Of a stretch of DNA of 64,000 nt, positions 34,518 to 43,758 are shown one piece after another. The translations under genes and the position numbers were made by a program. This DNA comes from Pelagibius sp040217155 (GTDB lineage Bacteria > Pseudomonadota > Alphaproteobacteria > Kiloniellales > Kiloniellaceae). The notes beneath the pieces were generated by a model. The model had not been told where the DNA came from. It ran no database searches and saw only the letters and a list, made by a program, of their open reading frames with translations. Location: the NCBI GenBank assembly GCA_040217155.1, contig JAVJNS010000018.1:248001-312000 (forward strand), in the 5' to 3' direction. The first letter of the stretch is position 1. Every line of letters starts with the position of its first letter.

Positions 34518-35683
34518 TTCGCCGCCGCCCAGTCGCGTAGTTTCAGCATGAAGTCTTCGCAGGCAGCAACCTGCCTCAGGTCGATGAACTCGTTGGGTTT
34601 GTGCGCCTGATCGATCGAGCCGGGCCCGAAGATCACCGTCGAAAGGCCGGCCGCCTGGAACAGACCGCCCTCGGTGCCGAAGGAAACCACGCCGGCGGCG
34701 GCGTTGCTGCCGGAGAGATGCCGTACCAGATTTTCAGCGGCGCCGTCATGCTCCGGGGCCAGCGGCGGGACCGTGGCCATGCGCTCAGTTACAATGCCAG
34801 CTTCCGGGGCAAACTCCGCCAATGCCGGCAGCACTTCCTGCTCGGCGAATGTTTCGAAGGCTTGCAAGAGCCCGTCGATATCCTCACCGGGGATCGGTCG
34901 AAACTCCCATCCGAAGCGGCAGTCCTGGGCGACGATGTTAAGGGCCCTGCCACCCTCGATCTGACCCAAGTTGAAAGTCGTGTAGGGCGGGTCGAAAAGG
35001 CCGTCGGCCGGCGCCTCTTGGCGTTTGGTCGCGGCCATGTCCGCCAGGAAGGCGATCAGCCTGCCGGCGGCCATGATGGCATTGCCGCCGTGATGCGGTT
35101 GGCTTGAATGGGCGGCCTGCCCGGTGATGCGCGTTTCGAAAATGTTGCAGCCCTTGTGACCGTTAACGATCTGCATCGATGTCGGTTCGCCCACGATGAC
35201 CATATCCGGGCGCGGCAGGTTCTTTGCGATGTCGTCGATCATACCACCGACACCTGTGCAGCCGACTTCCTCGTCATAAGACATTGCGATGTGCAGTGGT
35301 TTGGCCAAAAGCTGCGCCTGAAACTCCGGCGCCAGGGCCAGGGCGACGGCAAGGAAGGACTTCATGTCGGAAGTGCCGCGGCCATAGAGCAGGCCACGGC
35401 GCTCGACCACCGTGAAGGGGTCGCTGTCCCAGGTCTGTCCGTCAACCGGCACCACATCGCTATGGCCGGATAAGACAACGCCTCCGGGCCCTTCAGGACC
35501 GAAACTGGCGAAGAGGTTGGCTTTGCTGCCTTCATGGTTGCTGGTGCGTCGGCAGCGCGCGCCCAGGTTCTCGAGATAGTCCTGAACGAAGTCGATCAGC
35601 GCCAGGTTCGACTTTGCAGAGGTGGTGTCAAAGGAGACCAGACGATCGATCAGTTCGCGGCTTTGCGGACGAATGGCGGGCAT
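34514..35683 (-). CDS. argE: acetylornithine deacetylase (M20 family)
   Basis: A 389-residue zinc hydrolase. Metal ligands lie in VLSGHSDVVPVDG and LYGRGTSDMKSF, with the catalytic glutamate in YDEEVGCTGVGG. VNGHKGCNIFETRITGQAAHSS opens the dimerisation domain. Length and residues match ArgE rather than DapE or dipeptidases, though these are close relatives. It stands apart from argDF (about 2.5 kb away, opposite strand). A linear ArgE route is thus available for ornithine synthesis. Confidence 0.85.
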   Translation of the reverse strand: MPAIRPQSRELIDRLVSFDTTSAKSNLALIDFVQDYLENLGARCRRTSNHEGSKANLFASFGPEGPGGVVLSGHSDVVPVDGQTWDSDPFTVVERRGLLYGRGTSDMKSFLAVALALAPEFQAQLLAKPLHIAMSYDEEVGCTGVGGMIDDIAKNLPRPDMVIVGEPTSMQIVNGHKGCNIFETRITGQAAHSSQPHHGGNAIMAAGRLIAFLADMAATKRQEAPADGLFDPPYTTFNLGQIEGGRALNIVAQDCRFGWEFRPIPGEDIDGLLQAFETFAEQEVLPALAEFAPEAGIVTERMATVPPLAPEHDGAAENLVRHLSGSNAAAGVVSFGTEGGLFQAAGLSTVIFGPGSIDQAHKPNEFIDLRQVAACEDFMLKLRDWAAAN

Positions 35684-35693
35684 GACTTCTCGC

Positions 35694-37139
35694 TTAGCCG
35701 CGCCAGAAAGATGGCGCCAGTAGGATCAGGACGGTGAAGAGTTCGAGCCGGCCGAGCAGCATGCCTAGGCTAAGAAGCAGCTTGGAGCTGTCCGGCAAGG
35801 AGGCGTAGTTACCCGACGGGCCGATGACATCACCCAGGCCGGGCCCGACATTGGCGATGGCGGAAGCCGCGCCGGAAACCGCGGTGATGAAGTCGAGTCC
35901 GGTCAGGCCGAGGCCGACGGCCAACAGTGCAAAACAGGCTGCGAACAGAAAGAAGAAACTCATCACCGAGGTCGCGACGGGGTCGGGAATCGGTTTCTTG
36001 TTGTAGTAGGGAAAGAACACGCCGTTGGGTTGCATCAGGCGGTGGATCTGGGCATGGGCCGTGGCATAGAGAACCTGCAAGCGGAATATCTTGATGCCGC
36101 AGGTGGTCGATCCGGCGCAACCGCCAATGAACATTAAAACGAACATGGTGGTGACTACGAAACTACCCCAGTTGCCGTAATCGTCCGTGGCAAAGCCGCT
36201 GCCGGTCATCACCGAGATGACATTGAAAGTGCTATAGCGCAGCGAATCGAAAGCGTTCATCTGGTCGCTGCGGTAGAGCCAGAATGCAGTGAAGAGAATG
36301 GCGGCGGCAAGGATAACAAGAAACCAGCGCACCTGGGTGTCGGCGAAGACCGGCCTGAGATCGCCGCGCACAACCCTCAGGTAAAGCACGAAGGGAATGG
36401 AGCCGAGCACCATCATGGCGCTCATCGCCCAATCGATGGCGGCATTGTCAAAGTGGCCGACGGAGCTGTCGTAGGTAGAAAACCCGCCGGTGGCGATCGA
36501 GGTCATGGCGTGCGCCACGGCGTCGAATCCGGACATCCCAAGTGACCACAGAATCATCGCGGCCATGGCCGTGAGGCAGACGTAAATGACGGCGATTCCA
36601 CCGGCGATCTGGGCGGCGCGCGGCAAGACCTTGTCGGTGTCGAAGGCTTCGACACGGAACATCTGCATGCCGCCGACCTGCAGCATCGGCAGAATGGCGA
36701 CGGCCATGACGATAATGCCGATGCCGCCCAGCCACTGCAGGATGGCGCGCCACAAGAGAATGCCTGGCGGCGCGAAGTCGAGACCGACAATTACCGTGGC
36801 GCCGGTTGTCGTCACCCCCGACATGGACTCGAAGAAGGCGTCGGTGGCATCCAGCTCCAGTTCCGAGAATTGGAATGGCAGCGCTCCGAAGGCGGCAATC
36901 ACAAACCAGGCGAGGTTGGTCATGACGAAGGCCTGGCGCACCGAGAAGCTGCCCAGGCTTGATCTTGTGGTGAGCATCATAGAGACGCCGACAAAGAGCG
37001 TGACGAAGGCGGCGACGGAGAAGACCTGCCAATCCGGATGGCCAACGGCAATATCGACGATCGCGGGGATGATCATTGCAACGGCGAGCACTGACAGCAG
37101 AATGCCGATAACAAAGATTATGGGGCGCAGTTCAATCAT
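35694..37139 (-). CDS. trkH: potassium uptake protein TrkH
   Basis: The 481-residue membrane subunit of a Trk-type K+ channel. Four P-loop-like segments carry the selectivity glycines: SMSGVTTTGATVIVG, SIATGGFSTYDSS, SVMTGSGFATDD and SAIANVGPGLGDVI. About ten membrane helices are predicted. A TrkA partner is needed but is not in this window. It lies 10 bases from argE, which suggests co-transcription though the functions are unrelated. Confidence 0.92.
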   Translation of the reverse strand: MIELRPIIFVIGILLSVLAVAMIIPAIVDIAVGHPDWQVFSVAAFVTLFVGVSMMLTTRSSLGSFSVRQAFVMTNLAWFVIAAFGALPFQFSELELDATDAFFESMSGVTTTGATVIVGLDFAPPGILLWRAILQWLGGIGIIVMAVAILPMLQVGGMQMFRVEAFDTDKVLPRAAQIAGGIAVIYVCLTAMAAMILWSLGMSGFDAVAHAMTSIATGGFSTYDSSVGHFDNAAIDWAMSAMMVLGSIPFVLYLRVVRGDLRPVFADTQVRWFLVILAAAILFTAFWLYRSDQMNAFDSLRYSTFNVISVMTGSGFATDDYGNWGSFVVTTMFVLMFIGGCAGSTTCGIKIFRLQVLYATAHAQIHRLMQPNGVFFPYYNKKPIPDPVATSVMSFFFLFAACFALLAVGLGLTGLDFITAVSGAASAIANVGPGLGDVIGPSGNYASLPDSSKLLLSLGMLLGRLELFTVLILLAPSFWRG

Positions 37140-37260
37140 CGCCGCGCCTCGGCCAAGTTCCTATGGAATCTCCCCCCTGACTCATGCTCGACTGCTCGTG
37201 ATCCCCGATATGGTCCCCCAGTGTTTGGCTTCCCTATTTCATGAGAAGGGGGCCTGCCGA

Positions 37261-37893
37261 TCAGCCGCCGTCGTGCCCCAGGCTTGTCGGCGTGCCGACC
37301 AGCGAAAGGAATTCGCGCCGTGTAGAGGCGTTGGTGCGGAACATGCCGAGCATGCGGCTTGTCACCATGGAGGTGCCGGGTTTGTGCACACCGCGTGTCG
37401 TCATGCAATGATGTGTGGCCTCGATGACGACTGCGACGCCCTTGGGGTTCAGCACTTCATCGATAATGTTGGCGATCTGTGCAGTCATCTTCTCCTGGAT
37501 CTGCAGGCGCCGCGCATAAGCATCGACTACACGGGCCAACTTGGAGATGCCGACCACCCGATTGTTCGGCATATAGGCGACGTGTGCCCTGCCGATGATT
37601 GGGGCCATGTGGTGCTCGCAATGTGATTCAAAACGGATGTCGCGCAGCAGCACCATTTCGTCGTAGCCCTCGACTTCTTCGAATGTGCGCTCCAGCAGAT
37701 CAAAGGGATCGACGGCATAGCCTTCGAAGAACTCCTGATAGGCTTTCACCACCCGCTCAGGCGTACCCAGCAGGCCCTCACGGCTCGGATCGTCGCCGGC
37801 CCAGCGCAGCAGGAGCTCGACAGCGCGCAGCGCCTCTTCGCGCGACGGGCGCTCAAGAGTCTGCAGAGTTTCTACTTTCTGACTGCTGGTCAC
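37261..37893 (-). CDS. folE: GTP cyclohydrolase I
   Basis: First enzyme of folate/pterin synthesis. The 210-residue protein has the zinc ligands in FESHCEHHMAPIIGRAHVAY and EATHHCMTTRGV, and the C-terminal SRMLGMFR. All zinc ligands are intact (Cys and His), so this is the zinc-dependent class IA form. A 121-base gap separates it from trkH downstream and 87 bases from apaG upstream. Confidence 0.95.
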   Translation of the reverse strand: MTSSQKVETLQTLERPSREEALRAVELLLRWAGDDPSREGLLGTPERVVKAYQEFFEGYAVDPFDLLERTFEEVEGYDEMVLLRDIRFESHCEHHMAPIIGRAHVAYMPNNRVVGISKLARVVDAYARRLQIQEKMTAQIANIIDEVLNPKGVAVVIEATHHCMTTRGVHKPGTSMVTSRMLGMFRTNASTRREFLSLVGTPTSLGHDGG

Positions 37894-37980
37894 GGTGCGC
37901 CGGCCCTCTTCTCGATGATCCGCAAGACCGGCCGCCTATCTCTTGGGAAAGCTGCCGGGGATTGCCTCAATCGGTTGTGG

Positions 37981-38373
37981 TTAGTTCAGTTGCACGGGCT
38001 GATGCGGACTGTCCAGCGAAAAGGCCGGGATCTCAACGTCGAAACGCCGTCCCCCGGTGCTTTCCATTTCGTAGCTGCCAACCATGATTCCGGAAGGCGT
38101 CGTCAAGGGCGTGCCGCTGGTGTATTCAAAAACTTCACCCGGCTCCAGCCTTGGCTGCTCGCCGACCACGCCGGCCCCGTGAACCTCTTGAACGCGGCCC
38201 ATGGAATCGGTGATGCGCCAGTGGCGATTTAGCAATTGCACGGTCTCCGCGCCCGTATTCTCAATCCGCACCTGATAGGCCCAGACATAGTGGCTTTCGG
38301 TGGGGGAGGATTGTTCCTCCAGATAGATCGGCTTGACCGTCACGCTGATTGACTGCGTCGTCGCGCTGTACAT
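37981..38373 (-). CDS. apaG: ApaG protein
   Basis: A 130-residue single-domain protein of the ApaG family (immunoglobulin-like beta sandwich). The conserved segments are YVWAYQVRIENTG, VQLLNRHWRITDS, VHGAGVVGEQPRLEPGE and SGIMVGSYEM. It is associated with cobalt and magnesium homeostasis genetically, but its mechanism is not firm. The upstream 177 bases hold no other gene. Confidence 0.93.
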   Translation of the reverse strand: MYSATTQSISVTVKPIYLEEQSSPTESHYVWAYQVRIENTGAETVQLLNRHWRITDSMGRVQEVHGAGVVGEQPRLEPGEVFEYTSGTPLTTPSGIMVGSYEMESTGGRRFDVEIPAFSLDSPHQPVQLN

Positions 38374-38550
38374 GGCCTCGGGATCCTTGTTCGGCTGCGT
38401 TCTGCGGCCTGTGGGACGCTGTTTCGCAATTCAGTCTACGCTCTGCGCCCCCGGCTGGAAAGGCCTGGAGGAATAGCCTTGTGATACAGCAGTTTATCGC
38501 CAGGGTCGCCTAACACCTCGGGAAACAAGCGTTTTTCGAATGTGCCGCGT

Positions 38551-39288
38551 CTAGGTGATATTGCCGGGACGATGGTCGCGACCGGTTCGGCGACCGTCGG
38601 CAATGCGCCCCTCGGCGTCGATCTGCAGGCGCGGCCCCGCAGCACTGGCGGCATCCTGCGGGTCATGGGTCACCAGCAGGGTGGGTAGGCCCTGAGCGCG
38701 GGCATGATCGAAAACGAAACTGCGAAAGCGGTCGCGCAGGGCGACGTCGAGTTTGGCGAAGGGTTCGTCAAGCAACAGGGCCCGCGGCTCCGACAGCAGG
38801 GTGCGCAGCAATGCCACTCTGGCGCGCTGGCCGCCTGACAGGGTTGTCGGATCGCGGTCGTAGAAGGCGCTCAAATCGGCCTCTGCCAAGGCTGCTTCGA
38901 TGCGGTCACGGCGCGCGCGGCGGCCACGCAGTCCGCGCGGCAGGCCGAAGGCCAGGTTCCCGGCGACCGAAAGGTGCGGAAACAGCAGATCATCCTGGAA
39001 CAGGATGCCGATATGACGTTGTTCCGGCGGCCTCGGGGAGATGTCTTCACCGTTGAGAAGGATCCGCCCGCTGCCGGTCAGTGCCGGAGCGAGGGTGCCG
39101 CAGATCAAGGCTAGAAGCGATGACTTACCGCAACCGCTGGGTCCCATGACGGTGACCACTTCGCCCGGCGGCACAGTCAGGCTCACTGGCCCGAGAATGC
39201 GGCGACCCCCATGCGGGCCAGCGGCGCGGGAAATCTCCACTCTGCTGAGGATCAGGCCGTGCTCGCGGCTGACGTCGATCACGCTCAT
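38551..39288 (-). CDS. YnjD-like ABC transporter ATP-binding protein
   Basis: A 245-residue ATPase with Walker A MGPSGCGKSSLLAL, Q-loop LFQDDLLFPHLSV, signature LSGGQRARVALL, Walker B ALLLDEP and H-loop LLVTHDPQ. It lacks a long C-terminal regulatory domain. The ATG at 39288 starts 10 bases after the permease gene; a longer frame runs back into that gene and is rejected. It completes a YnjB-YnjC-YnjD-like importer, related to thiamine and iron transporters. Substrate unknown. Confidence 0.88.
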   Translation of the reverse strand: MSVIDVSREHGLILSRVEISRAAGPHGGRRILGPVSLTVPPGEVVTVMGPSGCGKSSLLALICGTLAPALTGSGRILLNGEDISPRPPEQRHIGILFQDDLLFPHLSVAGNLAFGLPRGLRGRRARRDRIEAALAEADLSAFYDRDPTTLSGGQRARVALLRTLLSEPRALLLDEPFAKLDVALRDRFRSFVFDHARAQGLPTLLVTHDPQDAASAAGPRLQIDAEGRIADGRRTGRDHRPGNIT

Positions 39289-39298
39289 GACGGCCCCA

Positions 39299-41008
39299 CT
39301 AGGCGGTTCGCGGCTGCAGGCCGCGGCGTCCGGCTTGGGGGCCGGCGAGCAAGCGTGGCAACGCCAGCGCGGCGACGAAAGCCAGCAGCGGCAGCAGAGC
39401 CTGCAAGAAGGCGTAAACACCCATCACCCGGCGATCTCCTCCGGCGGAGAGGCTGACGGCTTCCGTGGTCAGAGTAGCGAAGCGGCCGCCGCCGGCAAAC
39501 AAGGTCGGCAGGTACTGTGTCACGCTGACGGCAAATCCGACAGCCAGGGCGAAGAGCACGGGGCGCAGCAGCATGGGCAGCTTGACCTGCCAGAACACGC
39601 GGGCCGGTCCGGCACCGAGGCAGAGCGCCGTTCGTGCATAGCGTTCGTCGAGGGCGCGATAGGGATCCGCCAGGGTCAGGAAGACATAAGGCAGCACGAA
39701 CAGCAGGTGGCTCCACACCAGCGCCACCCAGGTGGCGTCGATGCCGGCCTGGATGGCTAGTACCTGAGTGCCGAAAAGGAAGGCGACCTGCGGCACCAGC
39801 AAAGGCGCATAGAGCAACCAAAGGGCGCGGTTCGACAGGGTAAGGCCGCGGCGCCACTCGTTTTCCAGGCAGCCGAGCACGAGCAGGAGGGCAATGACAG
39901 CCGCGACCAGTCCAGTGATCAGCGTGACCCCGCCTGTCGACAACAGATCAGATGCCTGGCGGCTCCAGGTGTCCAGACTCAGTGCGCTGGGGAGGGCATC
40001 GGGATAGCGCCAGCGCCGGGTCACTGACCACATTGCCAGGACGAAGAGGCCGGCGCTGGCCAGCATCACCAGGGCTTGCAGAAGTCCGGCGCTGATTGCA
40101 CGGGTGACCCTGCCGTCTCCGCCACGCTGCCCGCCGGCGATCCAGGCGCAGCCGAGCCGAGCGACCACTACTTCACCGAGCCGCCACAGGCCGATGGCGC
40201 CGACCACGAGCAGCAATTGCAGCGTCGCGCCGGCGGCGGCAACGAAGCGCATCGTAAGATCCGGGTCGTTGAACCAGCGCAGCACCTGCACTGCCAAAGG
40301 CGGCGGCGAGAGGGGCGCCAGGATCAGCGCCATGTCGACGACGGAAAGCGAGAATGCCAGGACCGCGTAAATCGGCAGACGGATCTGCCGGTAGACGGCC
40401 GGCAGGACGGCTTTCAGCCAGGCGACCACCGGTCCATAGCCGAGCGAGCGCGCGACGGCCAGACGTTCGTCGGCGCGCACCTGCTCCAGCGCCGCCAGCG
40501 TCATCAGAATCAAAAAGGGAACCTCTTTCACGATCAGCGCCAAAGTCAGAGCCAGGGCGTTGGAATCCTGCACCGTAGCCACGTCGGGCGGCAGGTCCCA
40601 GCCGGTCGCCCAAGGCGAAACCAGCCGCACAAGCCAACCACTGGGTGCGATCAGAAAGGCGATGCCGAATGCGACCGCGGCATGCGGAACGGCAATCAGC
40701 GGGGCCATCAGGCCACGCACCGCCAGGATCACGCGCCCGCCATGGCAGGCGGCGAGGAAAAACACCGTGAGGAGGAAGGCCGCGAGAGTTGCCAGCACCC
40801 CGGAAAGGAGCGTCAGCCGCAGCGATTCCGCAAGGCCCGGCTGGGCAAACAGTGTCTTCCAGGGTGCGAGGCTCAGGCTCTTGCCGCCGAGGGTCGGGAA
40901 ATAGCCGAAGGCTGGCAGCCAGGTGCCGATCAACCCGGCCCCTACCGGTGCCAGGAACGCACCGAGTGTGATGACGGGCAGATAGGTCAGCAGGCTGCGA
41001 CGGCGCAT
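39299..41008 (-). CDS. YnjC-like ABC transporter permease with two fused membrane domains
   Basis: A 569-residue permease with about twelve helices, made of two BPD domains in one chain. The coupling loops are ERLAVARSLGYGPVVAWLK in the first half and ERYARTALCLGAGPARVFWQV in the second. This two-in-one layout matches ThiP, FbpB and YnjC. The ATG at 41008 has AAGGGGGTAAGG upstream and is preferred to a longer start at 41068 that overlaps the binding-protein gene by 35 bases. It is part of a three-gene minus-strand operon. Confidence 0.88.
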   Translation of the reverse strand: MRRRSLLTYLPVITLGAFLAPVGAGLIGTWLPAFGYFPTLGGKSLSLAPWKTLFAQPGLAESLRLTLLSGVLATLAAFLLTVFFLAACHGGRVILAVRGLMAPLIAVPHAAVAFGIAFLIAPSGWLVRLVSPWATGWDLPPDVATVQDSNALALTLALIVKEVPFLILMTLAALEQVRADERLAVARSLGYGPVVAWLKAVLPAVYRQIRLPIYAVLAFSLSVVDMALILAPLSPPPLAVQVLRWFNDPDLTMRFVAAAGATLQLLLVVGAIGLWRLGEVVVARLGCAWIAGGQRGGDGRVTRAISAGLLQALVMLASAGLFVLAMWSVTRRWRYPDALPSALSLDTWSRQASDLLSTGGVTLITGLVAAVIALLLVLGCLENEWRRGLTLSNRALWLLYAPLLVPQVAFLFGTQVLAIQAGIDATWVALVWSHLLFVLPYVFLTLADPYRALDERYARTALCLGAGPARVFWQVKLPMLLRPVLFALAVGFAVSVTQYLPTLFAGGGRFATLTTEAVSLSAGGDRRVMGVYAFLQALLPLLAFVAALALPRLLAGPQAGRRGLQPRTA

Positions 41009-41033
41009 GCCCTTACCCCCTTGCAAACGATCA

Positions 41034-42260
41034 TCAGCGTGCGTAGCGGCGTTGCCAGTCGGCCTCAATGCGCGTCATCCAGGAAGGGTGCGGCTCGAGC
41101 AAAGTCGGCCCAAGATCGTCCGGCGCCAGGGTGGCAGCGGCCTGCGGCAGGTCGGCAAATAGTTTTCGTTCTTCAGGTTTCAGTTTGGACATGGCCAGAA
41201 CGGTGTCATCGCCCCAGACCTCGGAGTTCTGCTTTGCCGCCTGAGCCTCCGCGCCCATCACGAAATTGGCGACGACCAAAGCGCCCTCCACGGCTGTAGC
41301 GTTGAAGGGAATGGCCACAAAGTGAGTATTCCCGATGGTGCCCTTGTCGAGCACGAAGGTGCGCGCTGTCGCCGGCAAGAGGCCGTTGGCGATCGCCGAT
41401 GAGGCCTCGGAGGGGTAGAACGACAGGGTGATGTCGATTTCGCCGTCGTCGAGCAGTTGGCGCTGGGCCGGACCACTTGCCGGGAAGGTCTCGCCGCTGC
41501 GCCAGAGATACGGGTGCAAGGCATCCAGATACTCCCACAGGGGGCGTGCCATCTGTTCCACCTGGGCATCGTTCTCAACTGCGCCCTGCAGGAAGGCGGG
41601 ATTGGGTGCCAGTTCGATCAATACCTGCTTCAGGAAGGTGGTGCCGAGGAAATCCGGTGGTGTTGGATAGGTGAAGCGGCCCGGATTGGCACGGGCCCAG
41701 GCCAACAGTTCCGCGATCGAGACCGGTGGGTTCGCTACGCGCGCCGAGTCGTAGATGAAATTGAGTTTGGCCATGCCCCAGGGCGCTTCATAGCCATCGG
41801 TCGGAACCGTGAAGTCAACAAGTGTGCTGGGTTTATCTTGGAAATCCACCAGAGCGAAATTAGGCAGCATCTCGGTGAAAGGGCCGTAAAGCAGCGACTG
41901 ATGCTTCATGGCGGCGAAGTTCTCGCCGTTGATCCAGATAAGGTCGACGGAACCGCCTTCCTTCTTGCCGGCAGCCCGCTCCGCCAGCACACGCGACACC
42001 GCATCGGCGGTATCTGCCAATTTTACGTGCCGTACAGTGACGCTGTAGCGCTCTTTCACCTGCTCACCGACCCAGGCGATGTAGGAATTGATGCGCTCGT
42101 CGCCGCCCCAGGCGTTCCAGTAGACTGTTTGCCCCGTGGCATCCTGAACGATCTCAGCCCAAGAGCGGGTTTCCATGCTCTGCGCGGGGCCGCCGAATCC
42201 GATCATGGCGGCGACAGCGGCAAGGAGGATGGAAAAGACAGGCAGGCGGCAGCGGATCAT
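41034..42260 (-). CDS. YnjB-like ABC transporter substrate-binding protein
   Basis: A 408-residue periplasmic receptor. A signal peptide of about 28 residues ends near GGPAQSMETR. WNAWGGDERINSYIAWV and DLIWINGENFAAMK are the family segments; the fold is that of type II receptors. E. coli YnjB is the nearest known relation and its ligand is not settled; it is sometimes placed near thiamine receptors. No TPP riboswitch is seen upstream. It is followed by the permease and ATPase genes. Confidence 0.85.
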   Translation of the reverse strand: MIRCRLPVFSILLAAVAAMIGFGGPAQSMETRSWAEIVQDATGQTVYWNAWGGDERINSYIAWVGEQVKERYSVTVRHVKLADTADAVSRVLAERAAGKKEGGSVDLIWINGENFAAMKHQSLLYGPFTEMLPNFALVDFQDKPSTLVDFTVPTDGYEAPWGMAKLNFIYDSARVANPPVSIAELLAWARANPGRFTYPTPPDFLGTTFLKQVLIELAPNPAFLQGAVENDAQVEQMARPLWEYLDALHPYLWRSGETFPASGPAQRQLLDDGEIDITLSFYPSEASSAIANGLLPATARTFVLDKGTIGNTHFVAIPFNATAVEGALVVANFVMGAEAQAAKQNSEVWGDDTVLAMSKLKPEERKLFADLPQAAATLAPDDLGPTLLEPHPSWMTRIEADWQRRYAR

Positions 42261-42351
42261 TTTCAGTATCTCCCATATACCCAGGCCTTTGCTTGGGATG
42301 AGGAGAGCCTACTAGGCGGGCTCCGCCGAGTCACCCGAGGGCGGCCCTAGA

Positions 42352-43755
42352 TCACGGGGTGTTTATTGGCTGCGGGCCGCCGTCGGAAACCTGTCGAAAG
42401 GTAAGGGAAACATTCAGTCCCGGCCCGTTGTCGCCCAACGTCAGGTCGGTGCCGTGGAGCTTGGCGACCGCCGCGACCAGACTGAGACCAAGGCCGCTGC
42501 CCGGCGTGCCGCGGCTGTCGTCGAGGCGAACGAAGCGCTCAAGTACGCGCCCGCGCGCCTCCGGCGGAATGCCGGGGCCGCTATCTGCGATGCTGAGCAC
42601 GGCAGTGCTGGCCCCACCACAGACCAGAGTGAAGGTAATTCGCCCACTCGGCGGGCTATACTTCACGGCATTGTCGAGGAGGTTTGCGAGTGCTTGGGCG
42701 AGCAGCTGACGGTGTCCCTCGACGGCGATGTTCGGCGCAATCTCGCACACCAGGTCGAGCCCCGCCTCTTCGGCAATCGGCTGATAGACTTCCTGCAGGT
42801 CTCCGGCCAGGGCAGAGAGATCCACATCGTCGAAGGGCAGGCGGTTCACGCCGGTTTCCGCCTGGGCGATATTGATGAGCGAGTCGAAGGTGCGCAGAAT
42901 GGTCTCCAACTCGGTGGCGGTCTGCTCCAGCGCCCGCCGATAGGTGTCGGAATCCTCGTCGCGGCGCAGGGCCATCTCGATGCTGCTTCGGGCGCGGGTC
43001 AGGGGACTGCGCAGGTCGTGCGCCAGGCTGTCGGTCACCAGGCGCATTCCGGCCATCAGGGTCTCAATGCGCGTCAGCATCTCGTTGATTGTGGCGGCCA
43101 GGCGATCGAACTCGTCGCCGCTGCCGGTCAGCGGCACCCGACGTGACAGGTCGCCGCCGACGATGTCAGCTCCGGCGGCCCGCACCGCGTCGACGCGGCG
43201 CAGGCTGTAGCGGCCGATCAATGCGCCGCCGATGAGGCCGAGGCCGAGCGCCGGCAGCAGAGCCCAGGCCAGGGCGCCAACGACGGTATCGCGAAAGTTG
43301 CCGCGCTCGACAGTGTCGCGCCCGACGAAGAGGTGATATCCGCCGGCCAGGTCGAAAGCGCGGCCACGCACGATGTGCAGGTCGCCCGAAGGATCGTCGC
43401 GGCGCCCAAGCCTGACCTCCATCCAGCCGTCGACCCCGACGGCGTCGCCCGGCCAAGAGGTCAGGTTGCCGGCCAGGGGCTGGAAACTGGGGCTGGCGAG
43501 CAGGTAGACGTTCTCCGCCGCGCCGCCGGGCCCGCTGCGCTCGTGTATCACTTCCACCAGGCGCCCCAGGCCTTCGTTGCGATACTGCTCCGCCAAGCCA
43601 CGGATTTCGGACTGGATGGTCTCGTCGGTTTGGCGCTCGATCAATCCGGCCGTGGACCAGTAGACAAAACCCATGAGGGCGAGAAGCGTGACACCGAGAA
43701 GCAGGAGGTAAAGCAGCGCAATCCGGAAGATCGATGTGTGGAACAGCCGATGCAT
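42352..43755 (-). CDS. sensor histidine kinase
   Basis: A 467-residue membrane kinase. TM1 is near residues 10-30, a periplasmic sensor of about 130 residues follows, then TM2 near 165-185 and a HAMP region (RRVDAVRAAGADIVGGDLSRRV). The phospho-acceptor is in SLAHDLRSPLTRARSS, and the ATP lid is marked by NLLDNAVKYSP, DSGPGIPPEARGRVLERF and GSGLGLSLV. It is three bases from its response regulator, so they form one pair. With the DegP gene upstream it may sense envelope damage or metal; a FeuPQ-like system occupies the same place in rhizobia. Confidence 0.9.
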   Translation of the reverse strand: MHRLFHTSIFRIALLYLLLLGVTLLALMGFVYWSTAGLIERQTDETIQSEIRGLAEQYRNEGLGRLVEVIHERSGPGGAAENVYLLASPSFQPLAGNLTSWPGDAVGVDGWMEVRLGRRDDPSGDLHIVRGRAFDLAGGYHLFVGRDTVERGNFRDTVVGALAWALLPALGLGLIGGALIGRYSLRRVDAVRAAGADIVGGDLSRRVPLTGSGDEFDRLAATINEMLTRIETLMAGMRLVTDSLAHDLRSPLTRARSSIEMALRRDEDSDTYRRALEQTATELETILRTFDSLINIAQAETGVNRLPFDDVDLSALAGDLQEVYQPIAEEAGLDLVCEIAPNIAVEGHRQLLAQALANLLDNAVKYSPPSGRITFTLVCGGASTAVLSIADSGPGIPPEARGRVLERFVRLDDSRGTPGSGLGLSLVAAVAKLHGTDLTLGDNGPGLNVSLTFRQVSDGGPQPINTP

Positions 43756-43758
43756 TGG

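Noticed and set aside
40076..41299. 407-codon frame antisense to the YnjC-like permease
   Set aside because: The permease frame has membrane helices and coupling loops, while the antisense product is a charged Gln/Arg-rich low-complexity chain.
42261..42351. TPP riboswitch before the YnjB-like gene
   Set aside because: The short interval has no CTGAGA-like or ACCTGATCTGG-like THI-box segments.
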